From Poindextera sp965277425 (GTDB lineage Bacteria; Pseudomonadota; Alphaproteobacteria; Caulobacterales; Caulobacteraceae): a stretch of DNA of 64,000 nucleotides. Positions 1 to 7,636 of this stretch are shown piece after piece. A model generated the notes under the pieces. It saw only the letters and a list, made by a program, of their open reading frames with translations. It did not search any database and was not told where the DNA came from. The DNA is taken from contig CBDICR010000007.1 of NCBI GenBank assembly GCA_965277425.1, positions 558,001 to 622,000 on the forward strand, read 5' to 3'. Numbering within the stretch: the first letter of the stretch is position 1; every line of letters starts with the position of its first letter. The position numbers and the translations under genes are program-made.

Positions 1-648
1 CCGATAGACCGAGACGCCGACGCCGCTCTTGACGAAGAGGTCGATAAGCCGCCAGCGCGAAAGCGACAGGCTCTCTCGGCCATCATCGGCGCCGAGATAG
101 GTTGGTGCGTTCAGCGCGCCGGAAATGACCGGGATGTGCTTAATGAAGATCTGCGAGACCAGACCGGCCTCGAACAGGCTGTGCAGCAGGCGCGAGCCGC
201 CCTCGACCATCAGGGTGCGCACGCCCCGCGCGTCGAGCGCCGCCATCAGTCCGGCCAGGTCCACGCGACTTTCGCCGCAGCGGAGCACCTCCACGCCGGG
301 CTTGGCGGCGAGGTCGGCCACCGCGGTCGCGCGCGCCGCGTGCGAGACCGCCACCAAGGTCGGCAGGCCGTCGTTCAGCAGCCGCGCCTGGGGCGGCAGG
401 CGCCCATCGGACGACGGCACGACCCGCAGGGGACTGGCCCCCAGCGCATGACGCACGGTCAGCTCCGGATCATCGCAGCGCACCGTGCCCGCGCCCACCA
501 TGATCGCATCGTGGGCGGCTCGCTGCTCGTGGAACCAGCGGCGCAGCTCGTCGCCGTAGAACTGAAAGAGGTCCTTGCTGGAGCCGCCGCCGCCAAGCGA
601 CATCTTCCCGTCGATCGTCAGCTCGGAGACGGTGGTGATTCGCGGCAT
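1..648 (-). CDS. RibD C-terminal-type reductase (pyrimidine/dihydrofolate reductase family), 3' end outside window
   Basis: Translating the minus strand from the ATG at 648 gives an unbroken 216-codon frame that leaves the window without a stop, so the C-terminus is missing. The protein opens MPRITTVSELTIDGKMSLGG. It also has a nucleotide-contact stretch (MVGAGTVRCDDPELTVR) and a later VEGGSRLLHSLFEAGLV segment. These are typical of the RibD C-terminal/DHFR-like fold, which reduces the 5-amino-6-ribosylamino-uracil intermediate of riboflavin synthesis with NADPH. The N-terminal zinc deaminase domain of bifunctional RibD is absent, so this is a stand-alone reductase whose real substrate cannot be fixed from sequence. 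Its start overlaps the upstream membrane-protein gene by 31 nt on the same strand, which suggests translational coupling. Confidence 0.8.
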   Translation of the reverse strand, partial: MPRITTVSELTIDGKMSLGGGGSSKDLFQFYGDELRRWFHEQRAAHDAIMVGAGTVRCDDPELTVRHALGASPLRVVPSSDGRLPPQARLLNDGLPTLVAVSHAARATAVADLAAKPGVEVLRCGESRVDLAGLMAALDARGVRTLMVEGGSRLLHSLFEAGLVSQIFIKHIPVISGALNAPTYLGADDGRESLSLSRWRLIDLFVKSGVGVSVYR

Positions 649-1670
649 GCCACGCTTTCGGCTTCACAGGCGCAAGCCTGCCCAATCCTTGGCAACGCCG
701 CGCCGTGGGGTTTGTTGCACTCATGGCGAGCTTGCCGGTCGTCTGGCGCCGGATGGCGCGCATCCCTGACCAGTTCCGCCGTGAAGAGCAGGCCGGCCAG
801 GATCAGCGGCAGGACGTAGAAGCACAGGCGAAATCCCAGGAGCGCGGCCAGGAGGCTTGCCTTGTCGACCGATGTCAGCAGTCCGGCCAGCACGCCTTCG
901 AACGGCCCGACGCCGCCCGGAACGCCCGAGACGGCGCCGCCGAGATAGGCCACCGCATAGTCGCCGACCAGGCGCGGATAGGACACCGCCCTGGGCGGCA
1001 GCAGCACCCAGAGCGCGGCCATCGCCAATCCGTTGTCGAGGGCGCCGAGCGCGACCTGGGCGAGGGCGTCCTTGACGCCCGGCAATTCGAAGGCGCGGCC
1101 GAACGCCTTGAGCGACCCGCGCGCCAGCAGGCAGGCCAGCACATAGGCGGCCACGCCGGCGATCATCAGTCCGCCAACAAGCGGCGTCGCCGAGCCCTCG
1201 GGGCCTAGCCCGGCGAGCGCGGCGACGCCGGCCAGGGCGCCGAACCCGACGCAGGAGGTCACGGTCTGGAAGGCGGTGACCGTGGCCGAGGTGGTCAGGC
1301 CGATCCCGTGACGGGCATAGAGCCTGGCCCGCACCGCGCCCGCCACCAAGGCGGTGGCGCCAAGACTGTGGGCGATCCCGTTGGCGACGAAGGAGACGCC
1401 CAGCGCCACGCGCATCGAAACCGGCGTCTTGGCCCATCGCACGGCGCGCCACTCGATGAGCCCGACGACCAGGAAGCTCCCGGCGCAAAGCGCGATGGCG
1501 AGCGGAAGCCGACCGCCCCATCGGTGCGTGGCGGCGATGACCGACACGAGCCGCAGGGACCTGAACTGGACGACCAGGATTCGGATGGCGAAGACGAAGA
1601 TCGCCGCGGAGACGACGGCGAAGGCGACCCGAACCCAGCGAGGTCGGCGGGACGCCGCTTTGCCCGGCAC
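618..1670 (-). CDS. Lysylphosphatidylglycerol-synthase-type integral membrane protein (flippase-like)
   Basis: This 350-residue protein has about eight hydrophobic segments, the first at residues 13-33 (VRVAFAVVSAAIFVFAIRIL). The loops contain short family-like motifs such as GIAHSLGATALVAGAVRARLY and GGAVSGVPGGVGPFEGVLA. The latter PGGxGxFE pattern is characteristic of the LPG_synthase_TM (UPF0104) family, the membrane part of MprF-like enzymes and of stand-alone putative lipid flippases. No soluble aminoacyl-transferase domain is attached, so lysyl transfer is not implied. The last 40 residues are hydrophilic and overlap the start of the reductase gene. It lies 70 nt downstream of the exporter gene on the same strand. 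The family is fairly clear and the function open. Confidence 0.75.
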   Translation of the reverse strand: MPGKAASRRPRWVRVAFAVVSAAIFVFAIRILVVQFRSLRLVSVIAATHRWGGRLPLAIALCAGSFLVVGLIEWRAVRWAKTPVSMRVALGVSFVANGIAHSLGATALVAGAVRARLYARHGIGLTTSATVTAFQTVTSCVGFGALAGVAALAGLGPEGSATPLVGGLMIAGVAAYVLACLLARGSLKAFGRAFELPGVKDALAQVALGALDNGLAMAALWVLLPPRAVSYPRLVGDYAVAYLGGAVSGVPGGVGPFEGVLAGLLTSVDKASLLAALLGFRLCFYVLPLILAGLLFTAELVRDARHPAPDDRQARHECNKPHGAALPRIGQACACEAESVACRESPPSPS

Positions 1671-1740
1671 TGGAGAAGCTTGCCCGATGATCCCATCTCC
1701 CGACCGCGCGCCCGCATCCGAAGAGCGCCGCCACGCGCCT

Positions 1741-3291
1741 TCAGTTCCGCGCGCCCACCGCCGCCCGCCCGGCCAGCGTATCGCCGGCGTCGCGCGCGAA
1801 CCGCCAGTTCCACACCGTCGCCAGGGTCGAGATGGCGGTGACCAGCCAGAAGGCGAGGGTGAAGTTGGGGAAGCCGGGGCTGGCGCGATGCGTGGCCAGC
1901 ATGCCGATGTGCAGGGCGACCGCGCCGACGCAGATCCCCAAGGACAGCATGAGCTGCTGGAAGGTGGCGTAGAAGCTGGTGGCCTGGCTCATCCGCTCGG
2001 GCGGGATCTCGTCATAGGCGATGGTGTTGTAGGCGGTGAACTGGAACGACATGAAGAAGCCGCAGGCCGCCAGCACCACGAAGATCGCCGCCACCGGCCA
2101 GGCGGGCCGGAAGAAGCCGCAGACGGCGTAGCCTGCGCTGGCGACCAGGCCGTTGACGATCAGGCTGTTGCGAAAGCCGAAGCGCCTGAGCGCCGCCGGC
2201 GCCAGCCATTTCATGCCCAGCGAGCCGATGGCGGTGGCGATGGTGATCGAGCCGCTGGCCGCGGCGCTCATGCCGAAGCCCAGCTGCAGCATCAGCGGCA
2301 GAAGGAAGGGCTGGGCGCCCTGGGTGATGCGGGTCAGGGAGCCGCCGATCACCGACAGGCGGAAGGTCGGGATGCGCATCAGGGTCAGGTCGAGGATGGG
2401 CTCGGGCGTGCGCCGCGCATGGCGGATATAGAGGCCGCCCGCGGCCAGGCCCATGCCGATCAGGGCCAGGGCCTGGGGAAGCTCGCCCGAGCGGCTGGTG
2501 GTCTCGAAGCCGAACAGAAGCCCGCCCAGCGACAGGCCCGACAGGACGAAGCCGGGGAAGTCGGGCCGGGCGGGGCGCTCGCCGCGCACCTGGCCGATGA
2601 ATTTGGTGACCAGCACCACGCCCAGGATCCCGACCGGCAGGTTGAGGTAGAAGATCCAGCGCCAGTTCAGATAGGTGACGATGAAACCGCCCAGCGGCGG
2701 GCCGATGATCGGGCCGATCAGGGCCGGGATGATCAGCCAGGACATGGCCTGGACCAGGTCTTCCTTGGCCACGCTGCGCAAAAGGACCAGGCGGCCGATG
2801 GGGATCATCATCGCCCCGCCGATGCCCTGGATGAAGCGGGCGCCGATCAGGAAGGGCAGGCTCCTGGACTGGCCGCACAGCACCGAGCCGGCCAGGAAGA
2901 GAAGGATGGCGGCGCGGAACACGGTCTTGGAGCCGAACCGGTCGGCCAGCCGGCCGCTGGCCGGGATAAAGACCGCCAGCGCCATCAGGTAGGATGTCAG
3001 CGCCGAGCTGAGCCAGGTGGCGGGCACGCCGAAGTCGCGCGCCATGGTCGGCAGGGCGGTGGCCAGGATGGTGGCGTCCATCTGCTCCATGAAGAGGGCG
3101 CAGGCGATGATCAGCGCGACGGTGCGGTAGTTGCGCCGGACCGCGCCGTCGGCGGACGGCGGGCCGCTGGGCGTGCGCGCCAGGCCTTCGGCGGCGGGCG
3201 CGATGCCGTCGCGGATCTCGGCATTGATCGACGCCAGGCCGCGGCGCCGGGGCCTCAACATGCCGCGATCGCCTCGGAAAGCCCAGACCAA
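1741..3291 (-). CDS. DHA2-family (EmrB/QacA-type) multidrug MFS exporter
   Basis: This 516-residue transporter has about 14 hydrophobic segments. The first carries the DHA2 signature MEQMDATILATALPTMARDFG, in which the Asp in helix 1 is the proton/drug-coupling residue. Motif A-like (SGRLADRFGSKTVFR) and motif C-like (GPIIGPPLGGFI) stretches are also present. EmrB-type proteins export hydrophobic drugs in antiport with protons across the inner membrane, often with an EmrA adaptor, and none is seen here. Residue 1 lies at 3291, and a second Met at 3261 would remove ten residues, so the exact start is uncertain. The upstream flank is a long inverted repeat rather than a recognisable regulator. 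Confidence 0.88.
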   Translation of the reverse strand: MVWAFRGDRGMLRPRRRGLASINAEIRDGIAPAAEGLARTPSGPPSADGAVRRNYRTVALIIACALFMEQMDATILATALPTMARDFGVPATWLSSALTSYLMALAVFIPASGRLADRFGSKTVFRAAILLFLAGSVLCGQSRSLPFLIGARFIQGIGGAMMIPIGRLVLLRSVAKEDLVQAMSWLIIPALIGPIIGPPLGGFIVTYLNWRWIFYLNLPVGILGVVLVTKFIGQVRGERPARPDFPGFVLSGLSLGGLLFGFETTSRSGELPQALALIGMGLAAGGLYIRHARRTPEPILDLTLMRIPTFRLSVIGGSLTRITQGAQPFLLPLMLQLGFGMSAAASGSITIATAIGSLGMKWLAPAALRRFGFRNSLIVNGLVASAGYAVCGFFRPAWPVAAIFVVLAACGFFMSFQFTAYNTIAYDEIPPERMSQATSFYATFQQLMLSLGICVGAVALHIGMLATHRASPGFPNFTLAFWLVTAISTLATVWNWRFARDAGDTLAGRAAVGARN

Positions 3292-3293
3292 GA

Positions 3294-3413
3294 TTGAACC
3301 ACGAAAAACACGAAAAGCACGAAAACATTAGCGCGCGCCGCAGGCGCGCCTTGAGCGGCTCGGACTCTGAAATAGCGCGGCATGTTCGTGTTTTTCGTGT
3401 TTTTCGTGGTCAA
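3294..3413. repeat. Long inverted repeat with CCACGAAAAACACGAAAA arms
   Basis: The left arm (3294-3327) and right arm (3383-3413) are near-perfect reverse complements built on the unit CACGAAAAA repeated three times. Between them lies a second short GC palindrome (GCGCGCGCC / GGCGCGCC). It sits between the exporter start and the end of parE. It resembles dispersed intergenic repeats rather than a coding sequence. The low-GC arms stand out from the GC-rich surroundings. Confidence 0.8.
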
Positions 3414-3482
3414 ACAAAACACCCAGCTGCGTTGGCCGGGGCAGAACGCTGCTCGGAAATTCCCGCGCTTCGTCTCTCGTCG

Positions 3483-5513
3483 CTAGACGTCCAGGTCCGC
3501 CGCCGCGAAGGAGGCGTTCTCCTGGATGAAGCGGAAGCGCAGTTCGGGTTTGCGGCCCATCAGGGTCTCGACCAGGGCCTCGACCGCCTCCTCGGCGCGG
3601 GGCAGGGTGACCCGGGCCAGCGTCCGGGTGGCCGGGTTCATGGTGGTGTCCTTCAGCTGGGCCGGCATCATCTCGCCCAGGCCCTTGAAGCGGCCGATAT
3701 CCGGCTTCTTGCCCTTGAACTCGGTGGCCAAGAGCTCGTCCTTGTGGGCGTCGTCACGGGCATAGGAACTCTTGCCGCCGTGGCTGAGCCGATAGAGCGG
3801 CGGCAGGGCCAGGTAGAGCCGCCCGGCGCGGATCAGGTCGGGCATGGTGCGATAGAAGAAGGTGATCAGCAGCGAGGCGATATGGGCGCCGTCGACATCG
3901 GCGTCGGTCATGATGATCACCCGCTCATAGCGCAGATCTTCCTCGCGGAACCGCGTTCCGCCCTGGACGCCGAGGGCCAGGATCAGGTCGGACAGCTCCT
4001 TGTTGGCGCCGGTCTTGTCGTTGGTGGCCGAGGCGACGTTGAGGATCTTGCCGCGCAGGGGCAGGATGGCCTGGGTGCGGCGATCGCGCGCCTGCTTGGC
4101 CGAGCCGCCGGCGGAATCGCCCTCGACCAGGAAGATCTCGGTGCCGTCGGTCGCCTGGCCGGAGCAGTCGGCCAGCTTGCCGGGCAGGCGCAGCTTACGG
4201 GTGGCCGAGGCGCGGGCGACCTCCTTGTCGCGGCGGCGTTTCAGCCGCTCCTCGGCATGGTCGACGACGAAATCGAGCAGGGCGCGGGCCGATTTCGGCG
4301 CCGCCGTCAGCCAGTGGTCGAACGGGTCGCGCAACGCGCCTTCCACCAGCCGCTGGGCGTCGATCGAGGACAGGCGCTCCTTGGTCTGGCCCTGGAATTC
4401 GGGGTTGCGCACGAAGACGCTTATGAGCGCCCCAGCCTGCGCCAGGACGTCGTCGGCGGTGATGATGGCGGCGCGCTTCTCGCCGGCGAGCTCGGCATAG
4501 GCCTTCAGGCCGCGGGTCAGGGCCGCGCGCAGCCCGGCCTCGTGAGTGCCGCCCTCGGGCGTCGGCACGGCGTTGCAATAGGAGGACATGAAGCCGTCGG
4601 CCTCGCCGAAGCCGGCCGGCGACCAGGCGATGGCCCATTCCACCGCCCCGGCCTCGCCCTTGCGCTCGACGCGGCCGGAAAAGGTCTCGGTGACGGTCTG
4701 GGCCTCGCCGACCCGCTCGGCCAGGAAGTCGGCCAGGCCGTTGGGGAAGCGGAAGACCGCCTCAAGCGGGGTCTGGTCGCCGATGCGCTCGGCCGCGCAG
4801 CGCCAGCGGATCTCGACGCCGCGGAAGAGATAGGCCTTGGCGCGCGCCATCCGGTAGAGCCGGGCGGGGCGGAAGGCGGCGTTCTCGCCGAAAATGCTTT
4901 CGTCCGGCAGGAAGCGGACCTCGGTGCCATGTTTGCGCGAGGGGCCGAGCTTTTGCAGCGGCCCTTGCGGGAGGCCGCGCGAAAAGGCCTGGCGCCATTC
5001 GAAGCCGTCGCGCCAGGCGCTCACCTGCAGCTGTTCGGACAGCGCATTGACCACCGAGACCCCGACCCCGTGCAGGCCGCCGGAAGTCTCATAGGCCTTG
5101 CCGGAGAACTTCCCGCCCGAGTGCAGCATGGTCATGATGACCTCGAGCGCCGACTTGCCGGGGAATTTCGGGTGCGGGTCGACCGGCATGCCGCGGCCGT
5201 CGTCGCGAACGCTGAGCGTCCCGTCGGCCTCCAGGCTGACCTCGATCAGCTTGGCGTGGCCGCCGATGGCCTCGTCCATGGAATTGTCCAGGACCTCGGC
5301 GAACAGGTGGTGCAGGGCGCGCTCGTCGGTGCCGCCGATATACATGCCCGGCCGCTTGCGCACCGGCTCAAGGCCCTCCAGGACCTCGATGTCCTTGGCC
5401 GAATAGCCGGACGAGGGGCGCGGCTCGTGCGCCTGCGACAACGGCGCGGCGGGCGCCGGCGCGAGGGCGTCGTCGAAGAGATCGTTGCTGCGCGTTTGGG
5501 CGGCCCTGGCCAT
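3483..5513 (-). CDS. parE: DNA topoisomerase IV subunit B
   Basis: The ParE subunit provides the ATPase and TOPRIM domains of topoisomerase IV, which decatenates daughter chromosomes together with ParC. The protein is 676 residues, normal for alphaproteobacterial ParE. The GHKL ATPase is at residues 35-250, with VLDNSMDEA (Mg-binding Asn and catalytic Glu region), DDGRGMPVD and SGGLHGVGVSVVNAL. The transducer domain follows, then the TOPRIM domain with EGDSAGGSAKQARDR and TDADVDGAHI. The C-terminal RFKGLGEMMPAQL matches the family. An AAGG two bases before the ATG supports the start. GyrB can be excluded because the extra GyrB insert is missing and the domain spacing is that of ParE. No partner parC is in the window. 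Confidence 0.95.
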   Translation of the reverse strand: MARAAQTRSNDLFDDALAPAPAAPLSQAHEPRPSSGYSAKDIEVLEGLEPVRKRPGMYIGGTDERALHHLFAEVLDNSMDEAIGGHAKLIEVSLEADGTLSVRDDGRGMPVDPHPKFPGKSALEVIMTMLHSGGKFSGKAYETSGGLHGVGVSVVNALSEQLQVSAWRDGFEWRQAFSRGLPQGPLQKLGPSRKHGTEVRFLPDESIFGENAAFRPARLYRMARAKAYLFRGVEIRWRCAAERIGDQTPLEAVFRFPNGLADFLAERVGEAQTVTETFSGRVERKGEAGAVEWAIAWSPAGFGEADGFMSSYCNAVPTPEGGTHEAGLRAALTRGLKAYAELAGEKRAAIITADDVLAQAGALISVFVRNPEFQGQTKERLSSIDAQRLVEGALRDPFDHWLTAAPKSARALLDFVVDHAEERLKRRRDKEVARASATRKLRLPGKLADCSGQATDGTEIFLVEGDSAGGSAKQARDRRTQAILPLRGKILNVASATNDKTGANKELSDLILALGVQGGTRFREEDLRYERVIIMTDADVDGAHIASLLITFFYRTMPDLIRAGRLYLALPPLYRLSHGGKSSYARDDAHKDELLATEFKGKKPDIGRFKGLGEMMPAQLKDTTMNPATRTLARVTLPRAEEAVEALVETLMGRKPELRFRFIQENASFAAADLDV

Positions 5514-5617
5514 GACCTTGGTTTAGCAGCGATTCGAACTTCGCGCGGCCTTAAGTCGGCGCGGGAGTATCGAGCGGCCCAAGGGCGACGCCCTTGTCTC
5601 AGATGACCTCACACCAT

Positions 5618-5638
5618 ATGTATATTGATGATGTACAT
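5618..5638. promoter_or_regulatory. Candidate VapB operator palindrome
   Basis: Two 8-nt arms, ATGTATAT (5618-5625) and ATGTACAT (5631-5638), form an imperfect inverted repeat with a 5-nt spacer. The pair lies 14 nt upstream of the GTG start of the antitoxin gene, in an AT-rich island. VapBC operons are usually repressed by VapB binding such palindromes. The binding itself is an inference. Confidence 0.5.
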
Positions 5639-5652
5639 TTGAAGGTGCGCCG

Positions 5653-5889
5653 GTGGCATTGCAAATTGCAAATCCGACCGTTGTCGCCAAGGTCGAGCGA
5701 CTCGCCCGCGCCGCCGGGCTGACGAAGACCGCCCTGGTCGAACGGGCGGTCGATCGCTTGGCTGGAGACTCTGGGGCGGGCGCGGTCGCGGACCGGATGG
5801 CGGCCTTGCTCGCACAGCTCGACCGTGTTCCGGATCGTCCCGACGTTTTCGATCCGCTGGAATGGGACGCCGTCGGCCTGCCGAAATGA
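5653..5889 (+). CDS. VapB-family antitoxin (PSK/Rv0623-type)
   Basis: This small 78-residue protein starts at GTG. It begins ALQIANPTVVAKVERLARAAGLTKTALVERAVDRL, a ribbon-helix-helix-like segment of the Rv0623/VapB family that binds operator DNA. Its acidic C-terminal tail, ending PDVFDPLEWDAVGLPK, would occupy the toxin active site. The stop codon overlaps the toxin start (ATGA), the usual arrangement for a translationally coupled toxin-antitoxin pair. The palindrome just upstream is a plausible autoregulatory site. The pairing is clear from context. Which processes the pair affects is unknown. Confidence 0.85.
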   Translation: MALQIANPTVVAKVERLARAAGLTKTALVERAVDRLAGDSGAGAVADRMAALLAQLDRVPDRPDVFDPLEWDAVGLPK

Positions 5890-6290
5890 TCGTCGTCGAC
5901 ACCTCGGCCATCGTGGCGGTGGCCTTCGGGGAGCCGGAGCGCGGGGTCTTCATCGAAGCCATTCAGCGGGCCGGCAAGGCCCTGATCAGCACGGTCTCCG
6001 TGGTCGAGGCGCGGATGGTCGTGCACGGCCGCCGTGGACAAAGGGGCGTGGTGCTCCTGGACGATCTGCTGCGGCTTGCCGTATTCGAGCTGGTGACGCC
6101 CGGGCCCGCTGAGGTGGAGGCGGCCTATTCCGCCTTCGTCGCGTTCGGCAAGGGCAGCGGCCACCCGGCGGCGTTGAATTTCGGCGATCTCTTCAGCTAC
6201 GCGCTCGCCAAGGTCAGAGGCCTGCCCTTGTTGTACAAGGGAGTTGACTTCGCCCAGACCGATGCGCCGAGCGCGCTTGAACCCGAATAG
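5886..6290 (+). CDS. VapC-family PIN-domain ribonuclease toxin
   Basis: The protein begins MIVVDTSAIVAVAFGEPE at the ATG overlapping the antitoxin stop. That start places the first catalytic Asp at residue 5, as in other PIN nucleases. Conserved acidic positions follow: Glu in STVSVVEARMVV, and the Asp pair in NFGDLFSYA and GVDFAQTD near the C-terminus. These residues would hold the metal ions for single-strand RNA cleavage. Known VapC targets include initiator tRNA, other tRNAs and the 23S sarcin-ricin loop, but the target here cannot be predicted. The 134-residue length is normal and the active-site set is complete, so the toxin is probably functional. Confidence 0.88.
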   Translation: MIVVDTSAIVAVAFGEPERGVFIEAIQRAGKALISTVSVVEARMVVHGRRGQRGVVLLDDLLRLAVFELVTPGPAEVEAAYSAFVAFGKGSGHPAALNFGDLFSYALAKVRGLPLLYKGVDFAQTDAPSALEPE

Positions 6291-6297
6291 GGCGCCG

Positions 6298-6687
6298 CTA
6301 GAGCAATCGCGTCAGCATCAGGATCAGGCCGATGAGCGAAACGCCATAGGCGAGCGTGCGAAGCCACGGGACGCCGAACAGATAGAGCGGCAGGTAGACG
6401 ATGCGGGCGGCGAACCACATCTCGGCGCCGAGCGCGCCCGTCCCGCCGGTCTTGGACGCCGCCACCAGGCCCAAGGCCAGCGCGATAAAGGCCGGATAGG
6501 TCTCCTTGAAATTCTCCAGGGCGCGCACGGCGCGGCCCGGGTGCTTGCCGAGCGGCGGTTGCCCGTCATCCCGCGGGCCGGCGTTCCACGCCGCTCCCCG
6601 CAGCGGCGCCACCAAGGCGCCCTGCACCGAGATGTGCGCGATCAGCAACACCACGGACCAGGCCAGCAGTTGCAACTCCACGCTCAT
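6298..6687 (-). CDS. MAPEG-family membrane protein
   Basis: This 129-residue protein has four hydrophobic segments and the MAPEG pattern RAVRALENFKETYPAFIALALGL, with the conserved ENF/E region between helices 1 and 2. MAPEG proteins include microsomal glutathione transferases and leukotriene synthases. Bacterial members are mostly of unknown activity, so no reaction is claimed. The start chosen is MSVELQLLAW, because the 13 residues upstream are not family-like. It ends eight bases from the end of the convergent vapC gene. Confidence 0.78.
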   Translation of the reverse strand: MSVELQLLAWSVVLLIAHISVQGALVAPLRGAAWNAGPRDDGQPPLGKHPGRAVRALENFKETYPAFIALALGLVAASKTGGTGALGAEMWFAARIVYLPLYLFGVPWLRTLAYGVSLIGLILMLTRLL

Positions 6688-6770
6688 CGGCTTTCCTCCA
6701 GCGACCTTCGGCGTCGTCCGGCGCACCGTCGCCAGCCGGGCTCATCCTGCCCGCAATTCGGGGCGCGTGC

Positions 6771-6818
6771 TATTTTTTGCTTCCTGTCGGCTGAATCGGA
6801 ACTGTCCCGGTTAGCCCG
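6771..6818 (+). repeat. Weak third copy of the GTCGCTTAAATCG palindromic repeat
   Basis: The segment TTTTTTGCTTCCTGTCGG, continuing as CTGAATCGG and then CCCGGTTAGCCCG, aligns with the two better copies at 7538 and 8382 with roughly two-thirds identity. It keeps the TTTTTGC start, the GTCG and AATCG cores and the CCCGG end. It lies immediately past the stop of the second vapC. Recognition rests on alignment by eye. Confidence 0.45.
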
Positions 6819-6819
6819 G

Positions 6820-7230
6820 TCAGCGGGACGCCGCCGCCCAATCGTCGGTCTTCAGTTGGCTGGAGACGCGGGCGAAGGCCTTGTCGCGGGTGACCAGCAC
6901 CGCGTCGGTCGCCACCGCGTGGGCGGCGATCATCATGTCGAGGGCCGAGAGCGTGGCGCCCCTCGTCTCACATGACGCCCTGAGATCGCCGTAGGCCTGA
7001 GCGACGGCGCGGTCCCAGGCCAGAACCTCGACCCGCAAGAGAAACTGCCTGACCCGCTCGCTGAGCCTTGGGGGGTAGCCGCGCCGGGCCAAGCCATAGA
7101 GCAACTCGCCCTCGGTCACCGTCGATATCGCGACCTGCGCTATGGGAATGGACGCCAGGCGCTCGGTTATCTCGGGGCTGTCGCCTCTGATGACATGGCT
7201 GGCGACATTGGTGTCGAGCATGTGGCTCAT
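6820..7230 (-). CDS. VapC-family PIN-domain toxin (second pair)
   Basis: Starting at the ATG that overlaps the antitoxin stop (ATGA), the protein reads MSHMLDTNVASHVIRGDSPE. This puts the first catalytic Asp at residue 5 and keeps the DTN motif typical of FitB/VapC proteins. The remaining acidic residues are present: Glu in ISTVTEGELLYGLARR, Asp in LSALDMMIAAHAV and Asp in LVTRDKAFARV. It is a 136-residue metal-dependent RNase candidate. The second ATG (MLDTN) is an alternative start. The sequence is clearly different from the first VapC of this window, so the two pairs are not duplicates. Confidence 0.9.
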   Translation of the reverse strand: MSHMLDTNVASHVIRGDSPEITERLASIPIAQVAISTVTEGELLYGLARRGYPPRLSERVRQFLLRVEVLAWDRAVAQAYGDLRASCETRGATLSALDMMIAAHAVATDAVLVTRDKAFARVSSQLKTDDWAAASR

Positions 7231-7490
7231 TCCTCCCAGCCCTCGAAGGGATCGCGATCCTGCGGCGATCGGTTGCGGTCCGCCGGCCCCATAAAGTCGC
7301 CTGGCGCGTCGCCGTCGCCATAAAGCGCGAACAGGCCGTCCCACGAGTCCGGCTTGCGCGAAAGGATGACGTCGCCGGTCTTCGGGTCCCGGCGAATGAA
7401 CACCTCACCGCCCTCGAAGCGGAACTCCATCGGCAGCCGAACAGCCTGGCTGCGCCCGGTGGTGAACAGCTTGGCGGTTCTTACGCCCAT
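7227..7490 (-). CDS. VapB-family antitoxin, AbrB/SpoVT fold
   Basis: The protein begins MGVRTAKLFTTGRSQAVRLP, the standard N-terminal swapped-hairpin DNA-binding element of AbrB-type VapB antitoxins. An acidic tail (RNRSPQDRDPFEGWEE) follows, suited to neutralising the toxin. The ATG at 7490 is chosen because AAGGAG stands seven bases upstream of it; longer frames reach 7547 but lack a ribosome site. Length is 87 residues. The stop overlaps the toxin start by four bases. The palindrome TATCATGATA just upstream is a likely binding site for autoregulation. Confidence 0.9.
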   Translation of the reverse strand: MGVRTAKLFTTGRSQAVRLPMEFRFEGGEVFIRRDPKTGDVILSRKPDSWDGLFALYGDGDAPGDFMGPADRNRSPQDRDPFEGWEE

Positions 7491-7514
7491 CTTCGATCTC
7501 CTTACCTCGATAGG

Positions 7515-7524
7515 TATCATGATA
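7515..7524. promoter_or_regulatory. Candidate operator of the second vapBC pair
   Basis: TATCATGATA is a perfect 10-bp palindrome lying 25 nt upstream of the antitoxin start, next to an AT-rich stretch (GAATATATC on the minus strand) that could be a -10 element. The location fits an AbrB-type VapB operator. This is inferred from position and symmetry only. Confidence 0.5.
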
Positions 7525-7537
7525 TATTCCAATCGAG

Positions 7538-7600
7538 TTGGAGACACGTACTCGTTTTTGCGTCTCGTCGCTTAAATCGTCCATGTCCCCGGTATTGCCG
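7538..7600 (+). repeat. REP-like palindromic repeat, copy A
   Basis: The 63-nt segment matches 8382-8444 at about three quarters of positions, with no gaps. The arms GGAGACACGTACTCGTTT and AAATCGTCCATGTCCCC are imperfect inverted repeats around GTCTCGTCGCTT, so the element is a palindrome that could fold into a hairpin. It lies between the second vapB promoter and the methyltransferase gene. Confidence 0.65.
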
Positions 7601-7636
7601 ACGCTTGCCTAGCTTGCGCGGACAGCTGAAACTCCA

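Noticed and set aside
1354..3297. Long plus-strand frame opposite the flippase-like and exporter genes
   Set aside because: The translation is Gln/Gly/Ala/Arg-rich and lacks any known domain, while the minus-strand genes are convincing.
3294..5606. Long plus-strand frame opposite parE
   Set aside because: It is a mirror of parE with no motif; parE shows all gyrase-B-like motifs.
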